A DNA stretch of 64,000 nt from Norana najaformis (GCA_964023275.1 OZ029921.1:4120955-4184954), one strand, 5' to 3'; shown: positions 34,753-44,934, numbered from the stretch's first letter. A program made the numbers and translations. Notes: generated by a model not told the origin, from the sequence alone.

Positions 34753-37700
34753 GTAAGGGTTTTTCTGCATTTAGGTGACGTTACGCATAGTGCCACAAAT
34801 AAGAATGACGTAAATGACGAATTTTGAGTTGAAGAGAACCAATTCATGCTCTGGTTGATGCCTTTTGCAGCGCTCTATAGAAGTCCAGAGATTAAATCAG
34901 ACTACCTGAAAGCTCTGTACGGGTGTTAATTAATCTAATCTAACCTAATAACTTAAATGGCGTCAATATCACGATGCACAAAGTGTCGATCTAATGTTGC
35001 TTCAGATGAAACCGTAGAAAGAATCGTCATCTAATGTAGAAGCCCAGTCGAAATCCCATAGATCAGAGAAACCAGAAGTCAGGCTGAGTAAGCAAGTAAT
35101 TGCAATTGTAATAATAAACTCGAGATTTCTACAGCGCCCAACAAAAGCTAAGTCGCACAGTCAGCTTATTCACAGGCGCTCAGTCAAAACAAAGTCGGTA
35201 GGCAGGAAGGGTCAGATTCGGTTCCAGATCAAGATCCAAGGGTCAGGCAGACTGACAGTCAGTTGGCTAGGGTGGATGATTGCACAGCTTCTCCGCAACA
35301 TCTATGACTTCACGGACGATGACCTTGACGTTGACGATGACAATTACGATGTCGATGACTTGATGACGTGTGTCTTTGGTAGGAACGGCGTCTATACGCG
35401 CTATTCGATGTGCGACTGGGATGCTTCGTTTGTGGCGAACGTTCGTCTGTCAGAGAAGGAGAGGGCGCTGGGCGAGAGGCTCAGGGCCGACTCATGGAGG
35501 GTCGTCAACGGAACCGAAAAGACGGCCATCAACAGACAGTGCAGCAACACGAAGAAACTAGGTCACTGGTATTTCAGAAACTAGGTCACTGGTATTTCAG
35601 AAACTAGGTCACTGGTATTTCAGAAACTAGGTCACTGGTATTTCAGAAGCTAGGTCACTGGTATTTCAGAAACTAGGTCACTGGTATTTCACCTACGACC
35701 ATTTCATTGTAATTGTAATTGTAATTTGAGATTTATAAAGCGCCTCTTAGAGGATATACTCAACTGAGTTGCTTCCGACTCGAAAAAGTAAAATCACTGT
35801 TAAACAGTACAGTCTTCAGGCGCCTGCGGAATACTGAGAGGGGGAGAAAAAGGAACTCGAGTCGCAAGTTGCAATTGTGATGCGATACTGTTATATGCTA
35901 TGCTACACCATGCTATGCGTTGCAATGCAAGAATATCAAGAAACTAGGTCACTGGTATTACTCCTACGACCCTTTCATTGCAGTTGTGATGCTATGCTAT
36001 GTTACGCTTTCCAACTGCAATGCAGCAATACCAAGAAGCTAGATTACAACTGCTATGGTCCGCCCGCTGCATGGGGTGAAAGTAGTTGCCCGCTTGGCAA
36101 AGCTTTGCGACACTTGGCAGACAGGTAGCCATCGGCATGTCAGGAATGTTGGCGAGAGTTTCTTGGACCGGAGTAACACTGACCCCCTCTTGTGGGGCAC
36201 GATAGCAAACTGGATGTGGGACACGGTAACATATTGGATGTGGGGCACAGTAACATATTGGATGTGGGGCACGGTAACATATTGGATCGTGGGACACAGT
36301 AGTATATTGGATAGAGCGCTCGGCTGGTAACGTACGGGTTCGGGCCTCCTCCAAGATGGTTACTGTGTAGAGGACCTTGTCCTGAACTCACGATTGCTCG
36401 GCGCCATCTATTGATGCTAAAAAGTCGTTAGATAGTGGCGCCTAATAAATGCAGAAATTATTATGTAAGTACTGTAATGAAAAGCTGTGTTTCCTACTGT
36501 TTCGATGTGATGTGTTGTGCTGTGAACAGTTACGTTACGTTATGTTATGTGATATGTAAAGTGTTATGATGTAATAACATATGACGTAATATGTTACATA
36601 ATATGATGAAATGTACTGTAGCAGGTTGCGATGTAATATATATTTCATAATTATATGGATGAAATATTTTGCTATTCTTGTTTCGCTCCTTGGAAATAGT
36701 TTCGCTTTTGGCTTACCTTGAATTTGTTTCGCTTTCATTTTGCAGGCGACAGGGCTTACGATATTTCCTTTTGGAAGGAAGAACTCATTGCAGAGAATCA
36801 AGCCATGGAGACAGAAATACTTAACCTCATGGTATCCCAGTAACCTTCTACTGCGCTATAAATCTTAATTACAAATCTTACTTACAAATCTTAATTACAA
36901 ATCTTAATTACAAATCTTAATTACAAATCTTAATGACAAATCTTAATTACAAATATTAAATCGTGTTCTAACTGAGTTGCACGAGTCCTCACAAAAGAAG
37001 AGATAGAATCAAATAATAGAAGACAAAGCAATAGAAATAAAAAATACAAGACTGTACCGAACCAAGAATTACAGGACTAGACACTAAAAAATGAGACAAG
37101 GCGAGACAGGATCATGCACAAAAAAAAGACAAGACAAGGTATTAAAATGATAAAAAAACAAGACAAGACAAACTAAGATACGGGACACAAAAAATAAAAG
37201 ACAAGACAAACTAAGATACGAGACAAAACGATTCAAGACAAAATCATAAAAATATACTTAGCCGAGACCATGCAAACTAGTAGAAAAGAAAACAGTAGGA
37301 TCAAGCCACGCATAACAAGGGAAGAGATAAGACTCGTCTCTGTAAATTAGATGTGCTTTTAAGGCAACAGACGAGACATAGCGAAACAAATGAAGACAAG
37401 ACCAAAGAAGAATTCGAGACAATGCTAACGATACGAGACAACATAAGACAGAAAAAGACGAGACAGCCAGACAAACAGTAGCAATGTATTATTGTTACGT
37501 AATGTAATTTAATCTACACGGACATTTATATGGCGCCTTTTGCACGACTCTCAACAGTCTATCCCTTTGGCTTTGTCAATCGTAAATGCATATTTGTATA
37601 GCGCCTCTTAAGAAAGATCTTAAGACTTGTTCCATTGTTGTTGTCTTGCAGGAGCAGAAGCGAGTGATGGAGAGGGCTTTGGAGGATCTGAAGTGTGCTC

Positions 37701-40700
37701 TGCTGGTGGCTGAGGATTGTCTGCTGCAGAGGGAGAAACGAACTGGAATCGATCAGACACGAGATGCCGTCGAGAAATGCCTCTCCAAGGTAGGCGCATT
37801 GAGTGGGTGGGGATGGGCTGATAGTATGGATGGATGGATGGAGGGAGGGAGGAGGAATGGAGAGAGGGAGGGAGGGAAGGAGGGACGGAGGAAGGGTTGA
37901 ATGGAGGGAAGGGTGGGTGAATGGATGGATGAAAGGATGGAGGGGATGGATTAATGGATGGATGGATAGATGGATGGAAGGAAGGAAGGAAGGAGGGAGG
38001 GAGGGATGAATGAAGGGAGGGATGGGCGGATGGATTAATTGATGGATGAATGGATGGATGGAAGGAGGGAGGGAGGGAGGGAGGGAGAATAAATGGATGG
38101 GTGGATGGATGAAGGGATAAACTGATGGATGGTTGGATAGATAGATGGATGGATGGATCGTAGCATAGACCAACTCATTACCTAGGACAGTGGCAATGAA
38201 GTTAATCCATTTCTTAATAATTAATAATAAGATGATAAATAATTTAAGCCACACAACTAGCTAAGTTACCTGCGTTATCTGTTGTCTAGGAAATACTAAC
38301 GTTAAAGAGATGTAAGGCAACAATGGAGAGACTCATAGAAAAAGCCGACATGCAGTTGAAGTAGGAAAACGTATTCAATGAACTCTTAATTAATTAATTA
38401 ATTAATTAATTAATTTGTTTGTTTATATATATATATATGACAGGATACATTTTTAACAGTCCCCAAACACTAAATGCATGTATACATTAATGTATGTCTG
38501 CATGTATGTATGTATGTATGTATGTATGCGTGTGTCTTAGCATTTATATATCGCCTTTTTACGGACCTCACAAAGTGCTGGAATAATCTAGGTGGGTTCT
38601 GAATGTACTTTCATTTCGGTCATTACTTTACATTTGTTAACATCATTCATTCATTATCTCTTTACATTACCTGTGTTGCTCTGCAATAATTCGTTAAACC
38701 GGATGTGCTTCTAGGCTGGATCGTACTCTTCAGCATAACCTTGATATGGACGTCAGGGACAAGCACCACGCCCAGGGCATCGACGAACGGACGACCCACC
38801 TTCGAAACTCTTCATTCGGCATTGGCTTCCACCCGGGAATCGAATACGTCGACGACACGTAGGGCTCAGGTCATAAAGATATGGTAAGGTAAGGTAAGGT
38901 AAGGTAAGGTAAGGTAAGGAAAGATAAGGTAAGGTAAGGTAAGGTAAGGTAAGGTGAGGTAATTTAGAGCAGGGCAGAGTAGGGAAGGAAAGGTGAGGTA
39001 ATTGCTCGTTCAATACACTCCTGAGGTCATCGCCAGATCAAATCACACACTGCCCCAACTTCATCTCACCTAATTTTACCTTAATTCACCCCAAACCCCA
39101 CATTCCACCTCGGCATATTCCAGGGTGAATCCGGTCAAATGTCAAGAGAGAATCCGAGAAGAAACGGAAACCGATGCCGGAGGAAGTGAATCCAGGAAGA
39201 GATGAGTTTTTAGTCGATATATTAAGGTCAAAACAGACTCCGCAGAGCAAGCATTTGCGGAAGAGGGTTCCAAAGTCTAGGACCAGCGACAGAAAAGGCA
39301 TGCCTGCAGAGAGCTGTTCTTTTCCAAGGAATAGTGAGATTTAGACAGGCAGAAGACCTGGTACCTGGTCGAGTAGAGACAAGTCTTGGGAGCCAGTACA
39401 GAATGAAGATAGCGAAGTTGGCTTAAATGTAGTCTAGTCTTGCATACGAGAATTATTCGCTTCTCTGTGTGCAGTCAATGAAATGATTTTAGGACGGTGA
39501 TTTATGTTCATAGTTTGGAGTTTTAACGATAGCTGTGAACTATTTGAAGCTTCATCAAGTTAGCTTTTGAAATCAAACAACATCAGCAGAAAACCAACAT
39601 CAACCCATCTCATCTCACCACGCGCTACCCAAAGTTCTAACCACCTCCTCTCACCCAACCTAGCTTCATCTCACCTCACCTGGGTGTTGTACATGATTGT
39701 CAGACTCTCGGATCACCGGACTTGGATAAAATTCACCAAAGAGAACATCACTCGGTCTCAGCATGAACGCGAGTGCTCGGAGCGCATGCGGGGCCTCCTG
39801 GACACGCACCTGCGAGCCATTGCCAACGAGATGTGGAGTCAGTACAACGCTGTCAATCACACGATGGCAGCTCGGATTGCCGAGACAATGAATGCCAAGA
39901 ATAAACTTCAGGAACAGCTTGAAAGGGTGAGTGACAGGGAAGGGTGAGAGGTGAAAGAAAGGGTGGAATAGATTGGAAGACAGAAACAGGCCAAAGAAAT
40001 GGTGGGGTGGATTGGAAGAGATAAAGAGACACTGAGACAGTGGAAGAGAGAGAGAGAGACACACACACAGAGACAGACACAGACAAACAGACAAAGGTGA
40101 AAGAACCGTTGCTAGCTTCACAGTGCTTGTCAGCGTCATATCCACAACAGAGCATCAAGCCGCAACCATACTGTATATATATATATATATATATGTATGT
40201 ATATGTGTGTGTATGTGTTTAATAACTATATTTACATATGAATCTACGCATTTATGTGTGTTTCTGGCCAATTATGTAGCGCCTTTTAAGAACTTAACAA
40301 ACGCGCTAAAAGTATAGATACATAACTACAGCGCATTTATATAATCAATTATATATTGCAGGGATATCCGTCCATGCATCTAATACCTACATAGATTATG
40401 TTTGTATTTTTCCATGTATAGAATATACAGATAGTCGGACAAGATAGCTACCAATTAAGAGAGAGAAAATGAGACAATAAGAGTGAGTGAGTGAGAGTTT
40501 GAGATAAAGAGAGAGAGAGTGTGTGTGTGTGTGCTAGCTACGTTGGTTAAAGTGTACGTCAAGGCGCCTCTGTGCATGAGAATGCCGGTTCGCATACCGA
40601 TCGTGGCTATAGTTCAGAGATTTTAATCTTCGGCTAGCACGGTTTGTACACGGGGACCTTAACGTGTCACCCATTCAAACAGGCAGAGGTGGTGAAGGAT

Positions 40701-41361
40701 CTCACCCGATCATTTCATTGCAAAATGAGCAGGGGATCGAGGCGATACAGTTGCTGTAAAAACCAGATATATGTACATTTCGCATTTATTGCATATGGTT
40801 GGTGTATGTTTCCATGGCTCTTTCCATGACCTGCAGACAAACAACGAAATCCGTGACATGGAGAGGAATATCGACCTGATTCGGAAGGGAATCGCCAACA
40901 AGGAGAACTTCATGAAGGTCGCTCAGACGAGACTTGAAGAGCGAACTCATCGCATGAACGTCGAACTCTGCCACGACAAACCAATGACCGGGTCTGCATT
41001 CATCGTAATCGTAATTGTAACTGCACATTTATATAGCGCCTCTTGCGGAAAACGCTTCAGAGTTGGTCTAGACCTGACAGAACGAGCTCACGATCGAATA
41101 GAATGGTCTTCAACCATTGACATCGTCATCGCAAATCTTCATTCGAATCATCATTTAAATCATCATCATTTATGTAGTCATTTCTATAATCATTCGTAAA
41201 CAATTTCACAATGATTTATATCATTTATATATAATCATGCATAGATTTGCTTTTGAGTTACCAGATAAATGCGCTATAATATTAATGTTCGATTATGGTA
41301 ATTTACAGTGTTACGGCGACGTTTACTATGACGTTGTTTTTTTGTTCTAGTTGTTAAATAC

Positions 41362-41405
<44 letters not shown>

Positions 41406-41753
41406 CGAAGAAGAAGATGATGATGATGACGACAACGACGATGATGATAACGACGACGACGAAGATGATGATGACTGCGTTATCGTAGGCTGCAGCAGGA
41501 GGTGGAAGAGTTGAGAAGGGCCGTGGATGTTCTGCGTGAGAAGCTGCATCAGTCTCAGCTGTCGATGTGTCGGCTGCTGAAGACGAGAGCTGCTCTTCAG
41601 AACGACATCGTCATCAAAGAGAACACCATCCAGATCGACTCGCGCTGCTGCCTCGGAATGCGCAAGTGCATGGCCATGGACCCCGATGTGGGACCCATAT
41701 TCAACATGCCAATGATCAACTACCACCAGGACCTCAAGCCGGCCGCCTGCTAG
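34610..41753 (+). CDS. Tektin (tektin-3/5-like), complete
   Basis: Tektins are coiled-coil filament proteins lining doublet microtubules in cilia and flagella. Nine exons join in phase: 34610-34752, 35383-35561, 36746-36831, 37652-37789, 38290-38360, 38715-38858, 39704-39926, 40837-40991 and 41489-41753, giving 467 aa, a normal family length. Seen: an N-terminal segment with PGNYFNPAK then RYSMCDWD; heptad-rich helices containing [41 protein letters not shown] and [15 protein letters not shown]; the family nonapeptide as RMNVELCHD at 367-375 (usual form RPNVELCRD); and a C-terminal coil ending KCMAMDPD and LKPAAC. HLRN..G.GF and the GIEYVDDT-like stretch favour the tektin-3/5 branch. The start is ATG in a CACC context. 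A second, inverted copy of exon 1 lies in intron 2. Confidence 0.93.
34985..35097 (-). mobile_element. LINE 3' UTR fragment, minus strand, tektin intron 1
   Basis: On the minus strand, TCTGATCTATGGGATTTCGA and CTGGGCTTCTACATTAGATG match the 3' UTR at 22905-23000 in order. No ORF part remains. Confidence 0.7.
35098..35278 (+). mobile_element. Dispersed repeat family 3, plus copy in tektin intron 1
   Basis: TTTCTACAGCGCCCAACAAA to CAAGATCCAAGGGTCAGGC, abutting the LINE fragment and about 105 bp before tektin exon 2. Confidence 0.8.
35383..35561 (+). CDS. Tektin exon 2
   Basis: The acceptor is TGTCTTTGGTAG; the donor is CTAG then GTCACT. It enters in phase 2 and leaves in phase 1, encoding [16 protein letters not shown] and on to CSNTKKL. 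Its last seven bases are the first part of a six-copy 23-bp array running into the intron. Confidence 0.88.
35555..35692 (+). repeat. 23-bp array seeded on the tektin exon 2 donor
   Basis: Six copies of AAACTAG plus a 16-bp block beginning GTCACTGG and ending TTTCAG. The first AAACTAG is the end of exon 2 and the first GTCACT is its donor. Copies are nearly identical (one AAGCTAG; the last lacks the final G). A further partial copy is at 35938. Confidence 0.95.
36071..36187 (-). pseudogene. Inverted copy of tektin exon 1 inside tektin intron 2
   Basis: Read on the minus strand, this stretch encodes [20 protein letters not shown] then [10 protein letters not shown] and AGNYFHP, aligning to residues 9-46 of the tektin. 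Over about 114 bp I count about 16 differences, 11 synonymous and 5 amino-acid changing. The copy lacks the start codon and has no GT donor where the exon has one. It is bounded on its 5' side by a 25-bp tandem array and a SINE. It cannot splice to the surrounding gene, which is on the other strand. It may be a duplicated fragment, part of an unseen paralog, or an assembly artefact. Confidence 0.85.
36191..36310 (+). repeat. 25-bp array made from a SINE head
   Basis: About five copies of GTGGGGCACGGTAACATATT then GGAT. The last runs into a family-1 SINE whose tRNA-like head is GGCACGGTAGTCGATTGG-like, so the array looks like an amplified SINE 5' end. Confidence 0.75.
36291..36463 (+). mobile_element. 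SINE family 1, plus copy in tektin intron 2
   Basis: AGAGCGCTCGGCTGG, B-box GGGTTCGGGCC, ATGGTTACTGTGTAGAGGAC, and tail GCGCCATCTATTGATGC to CCTAATAAATGCAGAAATTA. Confidence 0.85.
36746..36831 (+). CDS. Tektin exon 3
   Basis: The acceptor is CATTTTGCAG and the donor is ATG then GTATCC. It completes a glycine codon, then [23 protein letters not shown] is a strongly conserved tektin feature. Confidence 0.92.
36860..36960. repeat. 13-bp array AAATCTTAATTAC
   Basis: About eight units of AAATCTTAATTAC start 30 bp after the donor of tektin exon 3. Confidence 0.85.
37652..37789 (+). CDS. Tektin exon 4
   Basis: The acceptor is GTTGTCTTGCAG and the donor is AAG then GTAGGC. It has 46 codons, [18 protein letters not shown] and on to [12 protein letters not shown], matching the conserved tektin REKR.GID segment. 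Confidence 0.93.
37820..38160. repeat. GGAT/GGAG array in tektin intron 4
   Basis: TGGATGGA and GGGAGGGA runs beginning about 30 bp after the donor of exon 4. Minus-strand frames (HPSIHP) are artefacts. Confidence 0.9.
38290..38360 (+). CDS. Tektin exon 5
   Basis: The acceptor is CTGTTGTCTAG and the donor is TTGAA then GTAGGA. It encodes [20 protein letters not shown] and ends two bases into a lysine codon. It is a short coiled-coil exon supported by phase with both neighbours. Confidence 0.82.
38715..38858 (+). CDS. Tektin exon 6
   Basis: The acceptor is GTGCTTCTAG and the donor is GACAC then GTAGGG. It encodes [20 protein letters not shown] and then [20 protein letters not shown], the region that best supports tektin-3/5. 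A GGTAA microsatellite starts 24 bp after the donor. Confidence 0.9.
38880..38962 (+). repeat. GGTAA array after tektin exon 6
   Basis: About 14 units of AAGGTAAGGT sense-oriented in intron 6. Each GGTAAG mimics a donor. Confidence 0.95.
39110..39435. repeat. Unclassified repeat-like segment in tektin intron 6
   Basis: GGTTCCAAAGTCTAGGACCA and GACAGAAAAGGCATGCCTG resemble phrases common in dispersed invertebrate repeats, and weakly match 33480-33530. I cannot assign a family. Confidence 0.3.
39704..39926 (+). CDS. Tektin exon 7
   Basis: The acceptor is CATGATTGTCAG and the donor is AGG then GTGAGT. It has 74 full codons including [20 protein letters not shown] and [10 protein letters not shown], a conserved central tektin helix. 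Confidence 0.93.
40532..40787 (+). mobile_element. SINE family 2, plus copy before tektin exon 8
   Basis: GCTAGCTACGTTGGTTAAAG head, B-box CCGGTTCGCATACCG, body GGTGAAGGATCTCACCCGAT, degraded tail GTTGCTGTAAAAACC. Confidence 0.85.
40837..40991 (+). CDS. Tektin exon 8 (signature nonapeptide)
   Basis: The acceptor is CATGACCTGCAG and the donor is CCGG then GTCTGC (weak but phase-correct). It encodes [19 protein letters not shown] to the variant signature [10 protein letters not shown] family-2 SINE copy ends about 50 bp upstream. Confidence 0.88.
41350..41478. repeat. GAT/GAC/GAA array abutting tektin exon 9
   Basis: Purine-rich trinucleotides occupy the usual place of the polypyrimidine tract and end 10 bp before the acceptor. 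Confidence 0.9.
41489..41753 (+). CDS. Tektin exon 9 (C-terminal coil)
   Basis: The acceptor is TTATCGTAG, following a GAT/GAC array instead of a pyrimidine tract; the stop TAG is at 41751-41753. It encodes [19 protein letters not shown] and on to [15 protein letters not shown]. Confidence 0.88.
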
Positions 41754-41984
41754 CATCTCTGTCTGTCTGTCTGTATGCATGTGTGTGTCTGTGTGTCTGT
41801 GTGTGGGTTTGTGTGTCTGTCTGCCTGTCTGTTTGTTTCTGTCTGTCTGTCTGTATGTGTATGCCTGTGTGTGTCTGTCTGCCTGTCTTTCTCTTTCTAT
41901 GTGTCCCTTTGTCTTATCTCTGCTCCTCTGGCTCTGGTGATCACTTACAGTAACTGAACTTGAAAGGCGAAACCTACTTCCGTC

Positions 41985-42011
41985 CTCTCTTTCTTTCTTT
42001 CTTTCTTTCTT

Positions 42012-42085
<74 letters not shown>
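41985..42085. repeat. CT dinucleotide run
   Basis: TTTC then an almost pure CT run of about 70 bp. Confidence 0.95.
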
Positions 42086-42092
<7 letters not shown>

Positions 42093-42279
42093 TTATCTTT
42101 GTCTATGTGTCACTTCATTCCCGCTCTTATTCAACAATTTAAGTCTTTCCTGTGCTTAAGTCGTCCAAATGAGTTTTACGAAACCTAGTGGAGTATGACT
42201 TCTTCGAAAAACTATTCTCCAGATTCATGTCATGCTTCATAAAACTTCGTCTAAGAATCGATGAGAACTTTTGTCAAGC

Positions 42280-42285
42280 AATAAA
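42280..42285 (+). promoter_or_regulatory. Candidate poly(A) signal of the tektin gene
   Basis: AATAAA lies about 530 bp after the tektin stop, beyond GTCT and CT microsatellites in the putative 3' UTR. Confidence 0.3.
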
Positions 42286-42354
42286 CGCAGAACGTTTTAC
42301 TATTATCCAGATGAAAATCACTTTTAAGTTTCCAGCGGCGCTATATAAATGGTT

Positions 42355-42725
42355 AACTACATACATACACACATATACTTACATACATGCATGCATACAT
42401 ATATACATGCATACAGACTTGTATATATACTTGCATACATACATACATGCATACATGTATACATACATAAATGAAACATAAATATGTACATAAATATGTA
42501 ATGCATATATAAATGCATACATGTATACATACATATATAAAACAAATAATTACGTGCATACATACATGCATACATCCATACATACATCCATACATACATC
42601 CATACATACATACATGGATACATACATGTATACATATATACATACATACATAAAACAAATAATTACACGCATACATGTATACATAAACGCATATATACAT
42701 ACATACATACATACATACATAAATA
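42355..42725. repeat. CATACATG/CATACATA array
   Basis: Tetranucleotide CATA with ATGC and AAAT interruptions. A 45-bp segment (TACATAAAACAAATAATTAC) occurs twice, near 42530 and 42645. Confidence 0.9.
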
Positions 42726-43047
42726 CACTTATGAATGCAATGACACCCAACGAAACAAATGAGGGGCTCGCAACACACGGTAACTCTTACCTATCAATCC
42801 TTCCGAGGTTAACTCGGAATTTGCATGTAACTCAAGCGATGTCATTCTCCTCTTCCGCCCTTTGACCTTTCGGTCACAGATGCAATTCCCCCTAAAGCTA
42901 AAATTATTTTTTGTTCGGTTAAAATGACACCATGACTCTAGGAACAAAACCGCATATGCAGTTGATAAATTCAACCTTTGCTAAAGCAGAACAATTGAGG
43001 TGGTGATGAGCACAGCGCATGCACTAATGGCTCTCGCTATCTTATAT

Positions 43048-43209
43048 GATCTGAAGCATGCATACTTATACGATCTGAAGTATGCATACTTATATTATCT
43101 GAAGCATGCATACTTATACAATCTGAAGCATGCATACTTATACGATCTGAAGTATGCATACTTCTACGATCTGAAGTATGCATGCTTATATGATCTGAAG
43201 TATGCAAAC
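43048..43209 (+). repeat. 24-bp array with palindromic core
   Basis: Nearly seven copies of GATCTGAAG(T/C)ATGCATAC plus TTATAC. AAGTATGCATACTT is a perfect palindrome. The frame (YAYLYDLK) is a repeat translation. Confidence 0.95.
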
Positions 43210-43399
43210 ATTATCTATACCCCCTTAGTATTTCAAGGTTTTCATTAGCCTTCTTAATTGTTTTAGCGCATGTTGGCTTAAGTGCTTAAGGACACGTGAC
43301 ATTTGGAGTTGATCAGCATTCATTCGTTGGTTTCGACTGTCCGTTCATTCGTTCATTTGTACTTCAGTCGCTGGCTCTATAATTCACTCAGTTCTGAAT

Positions 43400-43588
43400 A
43401 GATGAATGCACGAACGAATGATTGAATTAATGAATAAATGAACGAACTAATGGACGAATGGACGATCGAATGAGTGATAAAAAGAACGAACGAACGAATG
43501 GCAGTCAGATATTCATTCGTTCGTTCGTTCAATCAATCATTCATTAATTCATTCGTCCATTCGTTCATTCAATCATTCATTCGTTTTG
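43400..43588. repeat. Inverted AACGAATG/CATTCGTT repeat
   Basis: The left arm (to 43500) is rich in GAACGAACGAACGAATG; the right arm (from 43511) is ATTCATTCGTTCGTTCGTTC. The loop is about 10 bp, so a long imperfect hairpin is possible. Confidence 0.8.
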
Positions 43589-44221
43589 CCTGAACCGCTT
43601 TGAATAATCTCGAGTTTACGGTTACGAGATTCTGCATCTCTGTGAAAATTATGGCCAGAACTATTTCTGACGATTAGGCTATATGCGTATTGACCTTCTT
43701 ATCGATTTCTTTCATATTGATTTTTGCGATTTCGTGAGGGCTTTTCTCAGACACGGTCACGTGTACCCATGGCTTGACTTAACGGACTGCCTTTATTTCA
43801 TACGATACTTTACAAATCCAAGATCCTTTACGGTCTTTTACGATAGAAAAGCCCAGGGCCAGAGTAGCATAAATGATGGGGAAAGTTCAACCATTGTGGG
43901 GACGGTCTGAAAGATTGAGGGGAAGTTTCCCCATTCCAAAAAAAACTGCTCAAGTCACGCAATTTTTGGGGAGCTTAAATCTCTTGGGTTTGCTGTTGTT
44001 AGTTCCTTGGGCTGTGTTTGCGCCAGACTGTCCCTGTGCGTCTGTCTGGTGTGTGTTTGTTAGTAGGCCTGTGTGCGTCTGTTTGTATTGTCTCCGTCTG
44101 GCGCGCTGGCGACCCATGGCAGTCGATACGACTGACCGGACAATGGCTCCGCCCAGCCATGGACTCCTTTCATATAGTAACTGGACGCAAACCTCGCTAT
44201 GCTAAAGTCCAAGGACGCCCG

Positions 44222-44404
44222 CTTAACTGTAATTCCGAGATTTCCACAGCGCCCAACGAAAGCCATGTCACGGGGACCAGCTTATTCGCAGGCGCTCAGT
44301 CAAAACCAAATCGATAGGCAAAAGGGTTCGGCAACAGGTCAAGATCCAAGAGTCAGACGGAGAGACAGCGTGGCAGCTATGGTGGTGGTGGTGTTTGGGA
44401 CTGG

Positions 44405-44405
<1 letters not shown>
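44222..44405 (+). mobile_element. Dispersed repeat family 3, plus copy
   Basis: GATTTCCACAGCGCCCAACG to CAAGATCCAAGAGTCAGACG and GGTGGTGTTTGGGACTGGA, followed by a pure GA run to 44465. Confidence 0.85.
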
Positions 44406-44469
<64 letters not shown>

Positions 44470-44934
44470 GAGGAAGGTGATATTAATGGATGAGGTAAGG
44501 TTAACTAAGTAAGATAAAGTAAGGTAAGCTAAAAATATGATGAGGTAAGCTAAAGTAAGATAAATCTAGTTAAGGTGAGCTAAGAAATTGGATTACGGTA
44601 TGGTAAGTAAGATAAGGCAAAACAAGGCGATGTAAAGTAAAATTAGGTTAGACAAGTTAAGTAATTAAGGTAAGGTAAGAAAGGTAAGGCAAAGTAAAGT
44701 TAGGTAAGATTAAGTACTTTATTACATGCATCTTAGTCCAAGGGGTGTGGTCCTGGGCTTGAACGATCTTTCGGCCGAAGCTCAAACTCGTCAAGAGCAA
44801 TCTAACAATGAGACAACCTTTATTTACGATTAGCATAACATGACACATCACAAAGCAACATAACACAAGACAACGTAGTATAATATAGTATAGCATAATA
44901 TAACATAGCATAACATAACATAACATAATTAATT

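Noticed and set aside
37559-38254. 231-codon minus-strand frame
   Set aside because: Antisense of tektin exon 4 plus a GGAT microsatellite.
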